From Clostridia bacterium (GTDB taxonomy: Bacteria > Bacillota_A > Clostridia > Christensenellales > Borkfalkiaceae): a DNA stretch of 30,631 nt. Each line of letters begins with the position of its first letter. Within the stretch, counting starts at the first letter, position 1. The stretch covers positions 1 to 30,631 of the forward strand of contig JAFTQY010000060.1 of NCBI GenBank assembly GCA_017462505.1, in the 5' to 3' direction. The notes below the pieces were generated by a model that ran no database searches, was not told the DNA's origin, and saw only the letters and a program-made list of their open reading frames with translations. Positions 22,584-30,351 of the stretch are shown here, piece by piece. The translations under genes and the position numbers were made by a program.

Positions 22584-23333
22584 GTGAATGATCAACCCAT
22601 TTTCGACAACGAAATCTTTTTCCAAGAGTACAAAAAGCTCAGAGAAACTGAAAACAATTACAACGATTTATTAGAGCAACCCACCATGGAAAAATTATTA
22701 CCCGATCTGCAAGGAAAAACCGTACTTGATCTGGGTTGTGGTTACGGGAAAAATTGTCTTGATTTTATCCAAAAGGGTGCGGAACGGGTCGTAGGTATTG
22801 ACGTTTCCGAAAAAATGCTCGCTGTGGCAAGAAGTAAATATTCTCACAAAAAAATCGAATATTTGACCATGGATATCGCAAACGTATCGTTACTCAACGA
22901 AAAATTCGATTTTATTTACAGCTCGCTCGCTTTTCATTACGTCGAAGATTTTTCAAAGCTCGCAACAAACCTTCATAAATTGCTCGACGAGGGCGGACGG
23001 TTGCTATTTTCACAGGAACACCCTCTCGTCACGGCAACGATCGACGGGAAACAGCATTATAACAAAGACGAGAACGGCAATTATTGCTCATTTACCTTTT
23101 CAAATTATGGACAAAGCGGACGGCGGGACACCTTTTGGTATGTGGACGGCGTGATAAAATACCACCGCACCTTGGGCGAAATCCTTACTACGTTGGCAAA
23201 CGCGAATTTTATCATAGAAACCGTTAGCGAGCCTCTCCCTTCTAAAACCGCTCTCGAAAAAATGCCCAGTCTTGTCAAAGAATACGTAAAACCCACGTTT
23301 CTGATCGTGAAAGCACGAAAAGCAAATTTTTAA
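22584..23333 (+). CDS. Class I SAM-dependent methyltransferase (GTG start)
   Basis: This 249-aa soluble protein has the SAM-binding motif TVLDLGCGYGKN near residues 47-58, an acidic end of beta-2 (VVGIDVSEKM) and FDFIYSSLAFHYVED as motif IV. It looks like a methyltransferase domain 11 protein with a Firmicutes-type N-terminal cap (IFFQEYKKLRETENNY). The substrate cannot be assigned. The GTG start has AAGGAG 12 nt upstream. The gene is visibly richer in A and T at wobble positions than its neighbours and sits just past the repeat zone, which fits acquisition by transfer. It has its own promoter. Confidence 0.85.
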   Translation: MNDQPIFDNEIFFQEYKKLRETENNYNDLLEQPTMEKLLPDLQGKTVLDLGCGYGKNCLDFIQKGAERVVGIDVSEKMLAVARSKYSHKKIEYLTMDIANVSLLNEKFDFIYSSLAFHYVEDFSKLATNLHKLLDEGGRLLFSQEHPLVTATIDGKQHYNKDENGNYCSFTFSNYGQSGRRDTFWYVDGVIKYHRTLGEILTTLANANFIIETVSEPLPSKTALEKMPSLVKEYVKPTFLIVKARKANF

Positions 23334-23359
23334 TTTCATTAAAAAATCCCGCCAAACGC

Positions 23360-23388
23360 TTGACGGACGATAAATTTTGTTCTATAAT
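23360..23388 (+). promoter_or_regulatory. Sigma-A promoter of nagB
   Basis: TTGACG (23360-23365), a 17-bp spacer and TATAAT (23383-23388), about 38 nt before the ATG. The -35 lies in an imperfect palindrome (CCGCCAAACGCTTGACGG, 23349-23366) that could be an operator; no GntR/NagR-type site is recognised with confidence. Confidence 0.88.
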
Positions 23389-23426
23389 AAAACTGTTTAA
23401 AAAATATTTTATCCGAGGTACATACA

Positions 23427-24149
23427 ATGAAAGTTATCATTACCGAAAATTACGACGAAATGAGCAAAAAAGCCGCAGAAATCATGATCGATCTCGTGAA
23501 AAAGAACCCCAACGCCGTGCTTGGCTTGGCTACCGGTTCCAGCCCGATCGGCATGTATCAAGAAATGGCGAAAGACTGCGCAAACGGCGGCGCGTCCTAT
23601 AAAAACGTGTCCACCGTCAACCTTGACGAATACGTGGGCTTGACCGCCGATCACGATCAGAGCTATGCGTACTTCATGCGCACCAACCTCTTCGATCATA
23701 TCGATATCGACCAGAAAAACACCAACCTGCCCTGCGGCAGCGCACCCGACGCACAGAAAGAATGCGACCGCTATAACGCTCTGCTTGAAAACATGAAACA
23801 GGACGTACAGGTGCTTGGTCTTGGCTCTAACGGGCATATCGGTTTCAACGAACCCAACACCCCGTTCGGCTCGGTTACCCACCTTGTAGACCTCACCGAA
23901 AACACCATTAAGGACAACTCCCGTCTGTTCAACTCGATCGACGAAGTTCCTCGTCAGGCGCTTTCCATGGGCATCAAGAACATCATGCAGGCGAAATCTA
24001 TTCTTATGGTCGTATCGGGCAAGAATAAGGCTCAGGCGGTTTACGGCATGGTAAAAGGCGAAGTTACCCCCGCCCTGCCCGCGTCCGTTTTACAGCTCCA
24101 CCCCTGCGTTACCGTTATCTGCGACAAGGACGCGGCAAGCCTGCTCTAA
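23427..24149 (+). CDS. nagB: Glucosamine-6-phosphate deaminase
   Basis: NagB converts glucosamine-6-phosphate to fructose-6-phosphate and ammonia, feeding amino sugars into glycolysis. The 240-aa protein has LGLATGSSPIGMY (phosphate loop), catalytic Asp-Glu at 67-68 in NLDEYVGL, and GLGSNGHIGFNEP with His137 and Glu142. Length is that of the Bacillota form, without the allosteric C-terminal extension of E. coli NagB. GAGG site upstream of the ATG. nagA is not adjacent; the gene is monocistronic between its promoter and a hairpin at 24220. Confidence 0.97.
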   Translation: MKVIITENYDEMSKKAAEIMIDLVKKNPNAVLGLATGSSPIGMYQEMAKDCANGGASYKNVSTVNLDEYVGLTADHDQSYAYFMRTNLFDHIDIDQKNTNLPCGSAPDAQKECDRYNALLENMKQDVQVLGLGSNGHIGFNEPNTPFGSVTHLVDLTENTIKDNSRLFNSIDEVPRQALSMGIKNIMQAKSILMVVSGKNKAQAVYGMVKGEVTPALPASVLQLHPCVTVICDKDAASLL

Positions 24150-24219
24150 TCCTTGACCGCTCGGCGGGTAAAAGCGGCAAAACCGCACAAAAAAGCATAC
24201 ATTATATATAATAAATAGC

Positions 24220-24248
24220 AACCGCGGCGTTTTTTACGTCGCGGTTTT
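24220..24248 (+). terminator. Likely terminator of nagB
   Basis: AACCGCGGCG (24220-24229) and CGTCGCGGTT (24237-24246) pair at 9 of 10 positions, followed by only a few T's (TT, then CA). It lies 70 nt beyond the nagB stop. A smaller GCGG / CCGC stem occurs before it (24174-24186). Confidence 0.65.
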
Positions 24249-24313
24249 CACATATTTTTCACCAAAAACGCCCATTATTTATAAAATTGCAATTCGTTTT
24301 CCCGATAAAACGA

Positions 24314-24342
24314 TTGATTTATTTTCCTTTTTATGATACAAT
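24314..24342 (+). promoter_or_regulatory. Promoter of the lipoprotein cluster
   Basis: TTGATT (24314-24319), a 17-bp spacer and TACAAT (24337-24342). The leader to the first ATG is about 90 nt and ends in GAGGAGG. Confidence 0.65.
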
Positions 24343-24439
24343 AAACTTGCCGTATTATGATATGGTATATTTTCATGCAAAAAAATAAAGAGAGAAGAAT
24401 AAATCCACACGACTTTTTTCATCTCTGAGGAGGAATCTT

Positions 24440-24850
24440 ATGAAACTTTTTAAAAAACTCGCAGGCGCATGCCTTGCACTCACCTTTTGTTTCGGTATGG
24501 TAGGCTTAGTTGCCTGCGGCGGCGATAAAGGCAACGGCGCACCCCAGGCAAAAGAAAACGCATACAATTTCTTGGTTTACAAGGCAGACGGTAGCGCGGC
24601 GGTCGGCTACAAAGTGCAAATGTGCACGACGGACGGCGAAGCGACCTGCTATAACCCTTCCGCGGCAACGGATGGCAACGGCTTTACCTATATCACCACG
24701 GGTAGCAGCTGCCCCGCACCCGCCGTTTACGAAGTGCACGTGCTCCTTTACAATGACTCGACCACCATGGACGAACCGGTAGAGCTTTCCCAGACCGTTT
24801 ACACGCCTGCGGAATTCAGCACCGATTTCATCACGGTAACCCTTGCATAA
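24440..24850 (+). CDS. Small secreted lipoprotein with one Ig-like/CnaB-like domain
   Basis: This 136-aa protein has a Lys-rich start, a hydrophobic core and the lipobox LVAC with Cys at about 26, followed by a Gly/Asp/Lys linker, so it should be lipidated on the outer face of the membrane. Residues about 40-136 form a beta-rich domain (YNFLVYKADGSAAVGYKVQM, then FTYITTG and YEVHVLLYNDS) related in pattern to the N-terminal domain of the next gene. No catalytic motif. GAGGAGG before the ATG. It is followed by the next lipoprotein gene after 22 nt, so the two are an operon. Confidence 0.85.
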   Translation: MKLFKKLAGACLALTFCFGMVGLVACGGDKGNGAPQAKENAYNFLVYKADGSAAVGYKVQMCTTDGEATCYNPSAATDGNGFTYITTGSSCPAPAVYEVHVLLYNDSTTMDEPVELSQTVYTPAEFSTDFITVTLA

Positions 24851-24872
24851 CCCCATTTTTGGAGAAAACAAT

Positions 24873-27686
24873 ATGAAATTATGGAAAAAATTACTTATGC
24901 TCTGCATGACGCTGGTACTCGGTTGCGGCGTAGCGGGAACGGCGGTCGGCTGTTCTAAGGACGACGCGCCCCCGACCAGCTCTTCCGTAGAGGAATCCCC
25001 CGAAACGAACGAATACGTGTACCGCGTTACCGTGCAAAACGAAACGGGCTTTGCGTTTAGAGGAATTTCCGTCAGCCTGTACGACGGCGAAACGAAAATT
25101 GCGGGGAAAAACACCAACTCGCTCGGCAACGCAAACTTTACGGCAGACGACGTAGCGGAGGTTGGCGAATACTCGGTCGTGATCGACGAAATGCCGCTCG
25201 GCTACGACTACGCAAGCGACGAAGCCTATACGACGGTGGCGCTTTCCAACACCACCACTCTTATTCAAATCGCGCCTACGGGCGTGATCAACGAGGCTAT
25301 GCCCGCGGGCACGCGCTACGATTTCGGCGACGTCATGTACGATTTCACCCTCAACCTTTCGGATAACACTCAATTTACCCTTTCCGAAGAGTTGAAAACG
25401 AAAGATGTCGTTTTGATCAACTTCTGGGCGACGTGGTGCACCCCCTGTAAAATGGAATTCCCCGCGATGCACAACGCGGCGACCCTGTACACCGAGGACG
25501 TTACCGTGTTGGCGCTGAGCACCTCCGATGGCAAGCAGGCGGTGGAAAACTTTAAGACTACGAACGGCTTTACCAACTTTAAAATGGGCGTTGCTCCCCA
25601 AGACCTTATGAGCGCGTTTTCGGTAAGCGGTATCCCCCATTCGATCATGGTGGATCGCTACGGCGTCGTTTCCTTTAACCACGTCGGTTCGATGACCTCG
25701 ACGTCCGATTTCACGACGAGATTTGACACGTTCAAGGCAAACGGCTACAAATCCACCGTTCTCGGCACGCCGACGGTAGACGAAGACGATCCTGTCGGCG
25801 GTGGCGGCGAGCTTATCCCGCCCACGGAAGACGTTTTGACGAAAAAGCCCACGGCGGCGCAAATCAAAACGGCTCTTAGCGCGGACGATAACTTCTCGTT
25901 CCGTTTCCAAGCAGAAGGCGCGGAAGTCGGCTCGGCAAACTACGACGAATATACGTGGCCTTGGCTGGTTAGCGACGACGGCAACTATCTGTACGCACCC
26001 AACGCGAACATGCACAATAGCTACGCGACGCTGTACGTAGATTTCACTGCGCAGGTAGGCGACGTGCTTTGCTTTGATTATCTGCTCGGCTCGGAGGACA
26101 ATTGCGATATCCTCTACGTCATGATCGACGGCACGCCCATTCACCAGCTTTCGGGCTATCATACCAAAGCTTGGCAGACCTGCTATGCGTACGTATTCCA
26201 GGACGGCGAGGCGGGCGAACACGAACTCGCGCTCGTATTCCTCAAAGACACGGACAAGACGGCTTACGAAGATATCGTACACATCAACAACCTGCGCATG
26301 AAAAACCTTGACGAAATCAAGGACGACGAGGGCGTAGACGCAAACGTATTCCGTTATGCGGCAAGCGGGCTCAACACCGCGGAAAACGCAACCACGCAGT
26401 ACACGAACTATATCACCCCCGTTTACAACGAAGAGGACGGGTATTACCACGTCGGCGACAAGAACGGTCCTCTTTTGCTCGCGAATATGTTGCGCGCGTC
26501 GCAATGGAGCAATAACAGCGTTTGGCTGTTGGCGTTTAACGACTACGTCGTGGACGAGGACGGCGCAAACTACCACGGCGCGATCGAATATTTCGCTTGG
26601 GAAGCGAACAACAGTATGCGTATGCTGGGCTACACCGCCGTTACGGAAGAGCTGCGCTACCTCTTGGAAATGACCGTACGCGTCGTCACCATCGACCAGA
26701 AATGGGACGGTCCTAACCACGCGAACGAATGGTTGGAATGCTGCGTATACTACGACCACTACGGCGCAACGCCCCCGATGCAAGACCCGATGAGAGGTAT
26801 CACCTTTGCGGGCGCGATCGAAATGCAGGAAGGCAACAACGAGATCGAAGTGCTCTTTGAAATGGTGCCCCGCGGCTTTAAATACAAGTTCACCCCGACG
26901 AAAGACGGCGTTTACAAGGTATACTCGACGGGCACGTACGATACGCTCGTATTCTTGACCAGCAAAACGCTGGTGGATAACTGTTCCTTGTCGGAGCGCC
27001 TGACCGATCTTCCTTTCCTCGGTATTTACAACGATAAGCTGTTCATGGATACGATCGTTGACGACGACGGCGAAGAGGTCGTAGATTATAACTTCGATTT
27101 CTACTATCCGTTCAAGGCGGACGAAACCTATTATATGCTGTTCACCACCTACGACAACAAGGCGGCGCAGTATAACGTTACCATCGAATACCACGGCGCG
27201 GAATACAAATATCTGCAATACGCGTCGTCCAACATGTACAGCGCGAACGAAAACACGGGCGCGGAATATCTTCCCGACGCGGTGGATTATTACTATTCCG
27301 ACCCTGCACAAGGCGGCGACGGGTATTATCACGAGGCAAAAACGGGCAGTATCCTGTATCTGGACGTAAACCGCCCCACCTTCTTCGACGACAATTCCCT
27401 CTACGACGTTTGCCGTCTTGCGATTTTAAATAACGTTCCCGCGCAAGAACGTGCGTTCTACGTGGACGGCGTGGATTACACGGAAACGTTGATGGAATAC
27501 TGCAACAACGGTATGTTCCCCGACCAACCTAAGTTTGAGGAAGACCCGAACACGGACAAGGCGGGCTTTGTTGCGGTCGATCAAAAATTGATGACCCTGT
27601 TGCAAACGATCACCATGAAACGCTATTTTGGCGTTGAAAAATCGTGGCTGATGATGTGCTATTACTGGGTAACGCTCAGCGTATAA
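24873..27686 (+). CDS. Large secreted lipoprotein with CnaB-like, TlpA-like thioredoxin and further beta-rich domains
   Basis: Starting at the ATG at 24873 (GGAG upstream; an earlier in-frame Met lacks a site), the protein is 937 aa with a lipobox AVGC (Cys27). A CnaB/SpaA-like domain spans about 48-134. A TlpA/ResA-type redoxin spans about 150-295, with LINFWATWCTPC (Cys189, Cys192) and cis-Pro at about 255 in VSGIPHSIM. A Gly-rich linker precedes a beta-sandwich domain (about 330-480), a segment with a YYHVGDKNGP motif, a PPC-like domain (GVYKVYSTGTYDTLVF) and a C-terminal module resembling that of the third lipoprotein. It may reduce or isomerise disulfides outside the cell. No known full-length family recognised. 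Confidence 0.85.
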   Translation: MKLWKKLLMLCMTLVLGCGVAGTAVGCSKDDAPPTSSSVEESPETNEYVYRVTVQNETGFAFRGISVSLYDGETKIAGKNTNSLGNANFTADDVAEVGEYSVVIDEMPLGYDYASDEAYTTVALSNTTTLIQIAPTGVINEAMPAGTRYDFGDVMYDFTLNLSDNTQFTLSEELKTKDVVLINFWATWCTPCKMEFPAMHNAATLYTEDVTVLALSTSDGKQAVENFKTTNGFTNFKMGVAPQDLMSAFSVSGIPHSIMVDRYGVVSFNHVGSMTSTSDFTTRFDTFKANGYKSTVLGTPTVDEDDPVGGGGELIPPTEDVLTKKPTAAQIKTALSADDNFSFRFQAEGAEVGSANYDEYTWPWLVSDDGNYLYAPNANMHNSYATLYVDFTAQVGDVLCFDYLLGSEDNCDILYVMIDGTPIHQLSGYHTKAWQTCYAYVFQDGEAGEHELALVFLKDTDKTAYEDIVHINNLRMKNLDEIKDDEGVDANVFRYAASGLNTAENATTQYTNYITPVYNEEDGYYHVGDKNGPLLLANMLRASQWSNNSVWLLAFNDYVVDEDGANYHGAIEYFAWEANNSMRMLGYTAVTEELRYLLEMTVRVVTIDQKWDGPNHANEWLECCVYYDHYGATPPMQDPMRGITFAGAIEMQEGNNEIEVLFEMVPRGFKYKFTPTKDGVYKVYSTGTYDTLVFLTSKTLVDNCSLSERLTDLPFLGIYNDKLFMDTIVDDDGEEVVDYNFDFYYPFKADETYYMLFTTYDNKAAQYNVTIEYHGAEYKYLQYASSNMYSANENTGAEYLPDAVDYYYSDPAQGGDGYYHEAKTGSILYLDVNRPTFFDDNSLYDVCRLAILNNVPAQERAFYVDGVDYTETLMEYCNNGMFPDQPKFEEDPNTDKAGFVAVDQKLMTLLQTITMKRYFGVEKSWLMMCYYWVTLSV

Positions 27687-27713
27687 TCCGTTTGGCAATT
27701 GCATAAACGAACC

Positions 27714-27743
27714 ACTTCCGCGTGAGCCTTTTCACGCGGAAGT
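27714..27743 (+). other. Hairpin between the second and third lipoprotein genes
   Basis: ACTTCCGCGTGA (27714-27725) and TCACGCGGAAGT (27732-27743) are exact complements with a 6-nt loop. No T-tract follows (ATAATT), so this may stabilise upstream mRNA or mark a processing site instead of terminating. The third gene starts 38 nt later; no separate consensus promoter is seen. Confidence 0.6.
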
Positions 27744-27781
27744 ATAATTACAAAGACCATACGCATCTAAGGAGAAATTCT

Positions 27782-29494
27782 ATGGCTAAAACAAAAAAAA
27801 TAGCGGCGCTTTTGGGCGCGTTGCTTGTATGCAGCTCCATATTTGCAACCGTTGCCTGCGGTAAGGGCAACACGGGCGATAACGGCTCTTCAAGCTCGTC
27901 GTCCGAATACGTCCCCCCTGCTCCGTCCGTTTTCAAGCTGGAAGAGCATACGTGGACGGGCTGGGAAACGGTAACGGAAAAGACCTGTACCCGTGACGGG
28001 CAGGAAAAGCTCGTTTGCACGGACGAGGGTTGCGGCGAAGTGAAAACGCGCACCGTAAAGGCGGGTCACGTTTGGGGCGACTGGACGGGTAATACGGACA
28101 ATCTGTGCACGCAGGACGCGCAGCTTTCCCGCGTTTGTTCGGACTGCGGAGAAACGGAAACGCAAACGGTTTCAACACGCGGACACGCCTATCAAGACGG
28201 AATATGCAAGATCTGCGAAAGTCCGTTCACGTTCCCCGCTCTGAAAGAAAACCCGACTTATACAGACGCTTGGGAGCTTTCCATCGGCGGCAGCGGCGGC
28301 TCGTTCGACCGTAAAGAATTGAAAGCGGACGTCTATTATACCATGGACGTACCCGTTACCAACCCCGAATACGAAGACGACGGCGTGTGGATCTCTGTCC
28401 CCGTCAATGGTCCGGGACAATACGCTCTGCTCACAATCGGGAGCGCAAACGGCGTGATCATCGACCGTTTTGACGCCAACGATTATTATATCAATCCCGA
28501 TAACCATACCGCTATTGAGCACGAAAACGGCGCGAGCTATTCCATTGTCAACTGCGGCGAAGCGTACTGGCATAATGCTTGGCGCGCGACGTGGCGTTTT
28601 ACGTCGGATGCCGCCGCTACGGTCAAATTTGTGATCGTCAAGATCGCGCCCCCCGAATGGGCGCCCAAATCCATTCACGAAACGGCAATCCCTAAGCAGA
28701 TCAATAACGTTACGGCAGACGAAGCCCCCGACGGCTACACCGCCCTTACGGTAGAGTATAGCGACAGCTATTATTTCGACGAATGGAACGAGGTGTATCG
28801 CCGCGGCTCTAAATCTAACCCCGGCGAGGTTATTTATCTGGCGATCGACAGCGCGGCGGAGCGTTTGTTGGGCGAAAAGACGTTTACGACCATTCAAGAA
28901 GAGGGCAACAACCTCAGCCTTTCGATCGGCTCGGACGAGCAGGGCAATTATCACATTCGCGATTATCACGCCTTCCTGCTCGCGGAAGAATCGAGCGACG
29001 GCAACGCGTACGAAAACTTTGTAAACTCGGACGGTATGTACCCCGTCACGCAAGAGCTGTATGAATTTTTGCAGCTTTACATGCAGAAAAACCGCCCCAT
29101 CAATATTCCCGACAATATTTGGGACGATGAAGCGGAACGCGTGAAAAAGGCTTGGCTTGCGCCCTGCTATTACTATCGCGAGCTTACCCCCGGTTCAGCG
29201 GAAAATCCTTTCGTAATCACCGAGCTTGGCGATTTTGAGGCAAACCCGCCTAAATTCGATATCGTATACTTCACCGTCGCATATCAAGACGAAACGGGCG
29301 CGCCTACGTCCACCCTCGTCCTTTCCTGCTCGGATACCAACGCGCGTATCAGCGTCAACGGACAGACCTACGTAGGTCCTTTCTCGGTGGAAATCGAGGT
29401 AGACGGGCTGACGGGCTTGACCTTCTATATCGGCGCGAAAAACGGCGCGGAGGCGACCTTTACCCTGAACCTTTCCGTCAAGCAGGAAAATTAA
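27782..29494 (+). CDS. Secreted lipoprotein with Cys-rich repeat region and shared C-terminal module
   Basis: From the ATG at 27782 (AAGGAG 7 nt upstream) the protein is 570 aa. The signal peptide ends in a lipobox TVAC (Cys26), then a Ser/Gly linker. Residues about 55-145 contain zinc-ribbon-like repeats typical of gut Firmicutes surface proteins: CTRDGQEKLVC...CGE, GHVWGDW, RVCSDCGETE, then RGHAYQDGICKICE. A beta-rich middle and a C-terminal segment (YPVTQELYEFLQLYMQ, then WLAPCYYY) match the end of the preceding lipoprotein. It ends in a short beta domain. Function unknown; Zn binding by the Cys pairs is possible. Confidence 0.82.
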   Translation: MAKTKKIAALLGALLVCSSIFATVACGKGNTGDNGSSSSSSEYVPPAPSVFKLEEHTWTGWETVTEKTCTRDGQEKLVCTDEGCGEVKTRTVKAGHVWGDWTGNTDNLCTQDAQLSRVCSDCGETETQTVSTRGHAYQDGICKICESPFTFPALKENPTYTDAWELSIGGSGGSFDRKELKADVYYTMDVPVTNPEYEDDGVWISVPVNGPGQYALLTIGSANGVIIDRFDANDYYINPDNHTAIEHENGASYSIVNCGEAYWHNAWRATWRFTSDAAATVKFVIVKIAPPEWAPKSIHETAIPKQINNVTADEAPDGYTALTVEYSDSYYFDEWNEVYRRGSKSNPGEVIYLAIDSAAERLLGEKTFTTIQEEGNNLSLSIGSDEQGNYHIRDYHAFLLAEESSDGNAYENFVNSDGMYPVTQELYEFLQLYMQKNRPINIPDNIWDDEAERVKKAWLAPCYYYRELTPGSAENPFVITELGDFEANPPKFDIVYFTVAYQDETGAPTSTLVLSCSDTNARISVNGQTYVGPFSVEIEVDGLTGLTFYIGAKNGAEATFTLNLSVKQEN

Positions 29495-29516
29495 AAATAG
29501 TCAGCTTTACGCTTTG

Positions 29517-29560
29517 ATACAAAAGAACCGAAACGGTATACCGTTTCGGTTCTTTTGTAT
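29517..29560. terminator. 44-bp perfect palindrome, shared bidirectional terminator
   Basis: The sequence from 29517 to 29560 equals its own reverse complement. The arms run ATACAAAAGAACCGAAACGG around a central TATA. Each strand ends its stem in TTTTGT, a modest T-run. It lies between the convergent lipoprotein gene (ends 29494) and the TlpA-like gene (ends 29575), so it can terminate both. Confidence 0.88.
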
Positions 29561-29574
29561 GTTATCTCTGCTTT

Positions 29575-30351
29575 TTATTTTGCTTTTTTCTTTTTGTCCT
29601 TGGCAGTGCTCACCGCGCTGACTACGATTACCGCGCCCAGCATTGCCGCGGAAACAGCCAAGAACGTAACCCCCAAGGCGTTTTCTTTCCACCAGTTCTT
29701 TTGGGGCGTTACGGCAGGCTCAACGGGCGTAGACGGAGCGTTCCCCGTGCCGTCGGGCAGGAAGGGCCGTATCGCGTCCCTCAATTCGTCGTACGTCAAG
29801 CTCCCCGCTCTGCTGTACACCACTTTTCCGTCCGTATCCACGATCGCCGTCGAGGGCCAAGCCCCCTGCGCCGCAAAGCCGTAGTTATAATACACGTCGT
29901 TACCGTTTTTGTCGTAATATCCAAAGGTAAAGGCAAAATTTTCCCAGCCCTCCGCCTCGGAGTTGGTAGAAAGCCACGTCGCAAGCCCCTTATACCCCTT
30001 TTCTCCGCCTGCGTCCGAATAGGTCAAGGCGATCACGTCCACGTACTCGCCGTAATTTTCCTGTAATTGACTAAAATAGGGCAATTCCGCTTTGCAGGGC
30101 GGACACCAGGTCGCCCAAAAATTGATAACCGTCAATTTCTTTTGCTGACTTAACTGAAAATCCTCGCCGCCCGTTTGAAATTCGCCGTCCACGACCTGAT
30201 AGGTATCCACGACGAAATCGGGCGCGGTATCGCCAACGCTCAACGTCGGCGCAAGATCCTTGTCCACAAAATTATAATAGATCAGCGCGCCGCCCAGCGC
30301 CACTCCCGCCAAAGAGCCCGCAACGATTTTAAAAATCTTATTTCTGTTCAT
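29575..30351 (-). CDS. Membrane-anchored TlpA/ResA-family thiol-disulfide protein
   Basis: This 258-aa protein has an N-terminal signal anchor (about 7-24), an extracytoplasmic thioredoxin fold (about 37-195) with FWATWCPPC (Cys83, Cys86) and cis-Pro in AQGAWPSTAIV, a Pro-rich linker (about 203-218), and a C-terminal TM helix (ALGVTFLAVSAAMLGAVIVV) with a Lys-rich cytosolic tail. Two membrane segments are unusual for TlpA. ATG at 30351, GAGGAGG upstream, overlapping the polyferredoxin gene by 14 nt. That coupling suggests electrons pass from the ferredoxin protein to this thiol protein; inference. Confidence 0.9.
   Translation of the reverse strand: MNRNKIFKIVAGSLAGVALGGALIYYNFVDKDLAPTLSVGDTAPDFVVDTYQVVDGEFQTGGEDFQLSQQKKLTVINFWATWCPPCKAELPYFSQLQENYGEYVDVIALTYSDAGGEKGYKGLATWLSTNSEAEGWENFAFTFGYYDKNGNDVYYNYGFAAQGAWPSTAIVDTDGKVVYSRAGSLTYDELRDAIRPFLPDGTGNAPSTPVEPAVTPQKNWWKENALGVTFLAVSAAMLGAVIVVSAVSTAKDKKKKAK

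Noticed and set aside
24891..27332. 813-codon open frame on the minus strand opposite the large lipoprotein
   Set aside because: It mirrors the codon structure of the plus-strand gene, has no ribosome binding site or recognisable domain, and the plus-strand product has a clear lipobox and CxxC domain.
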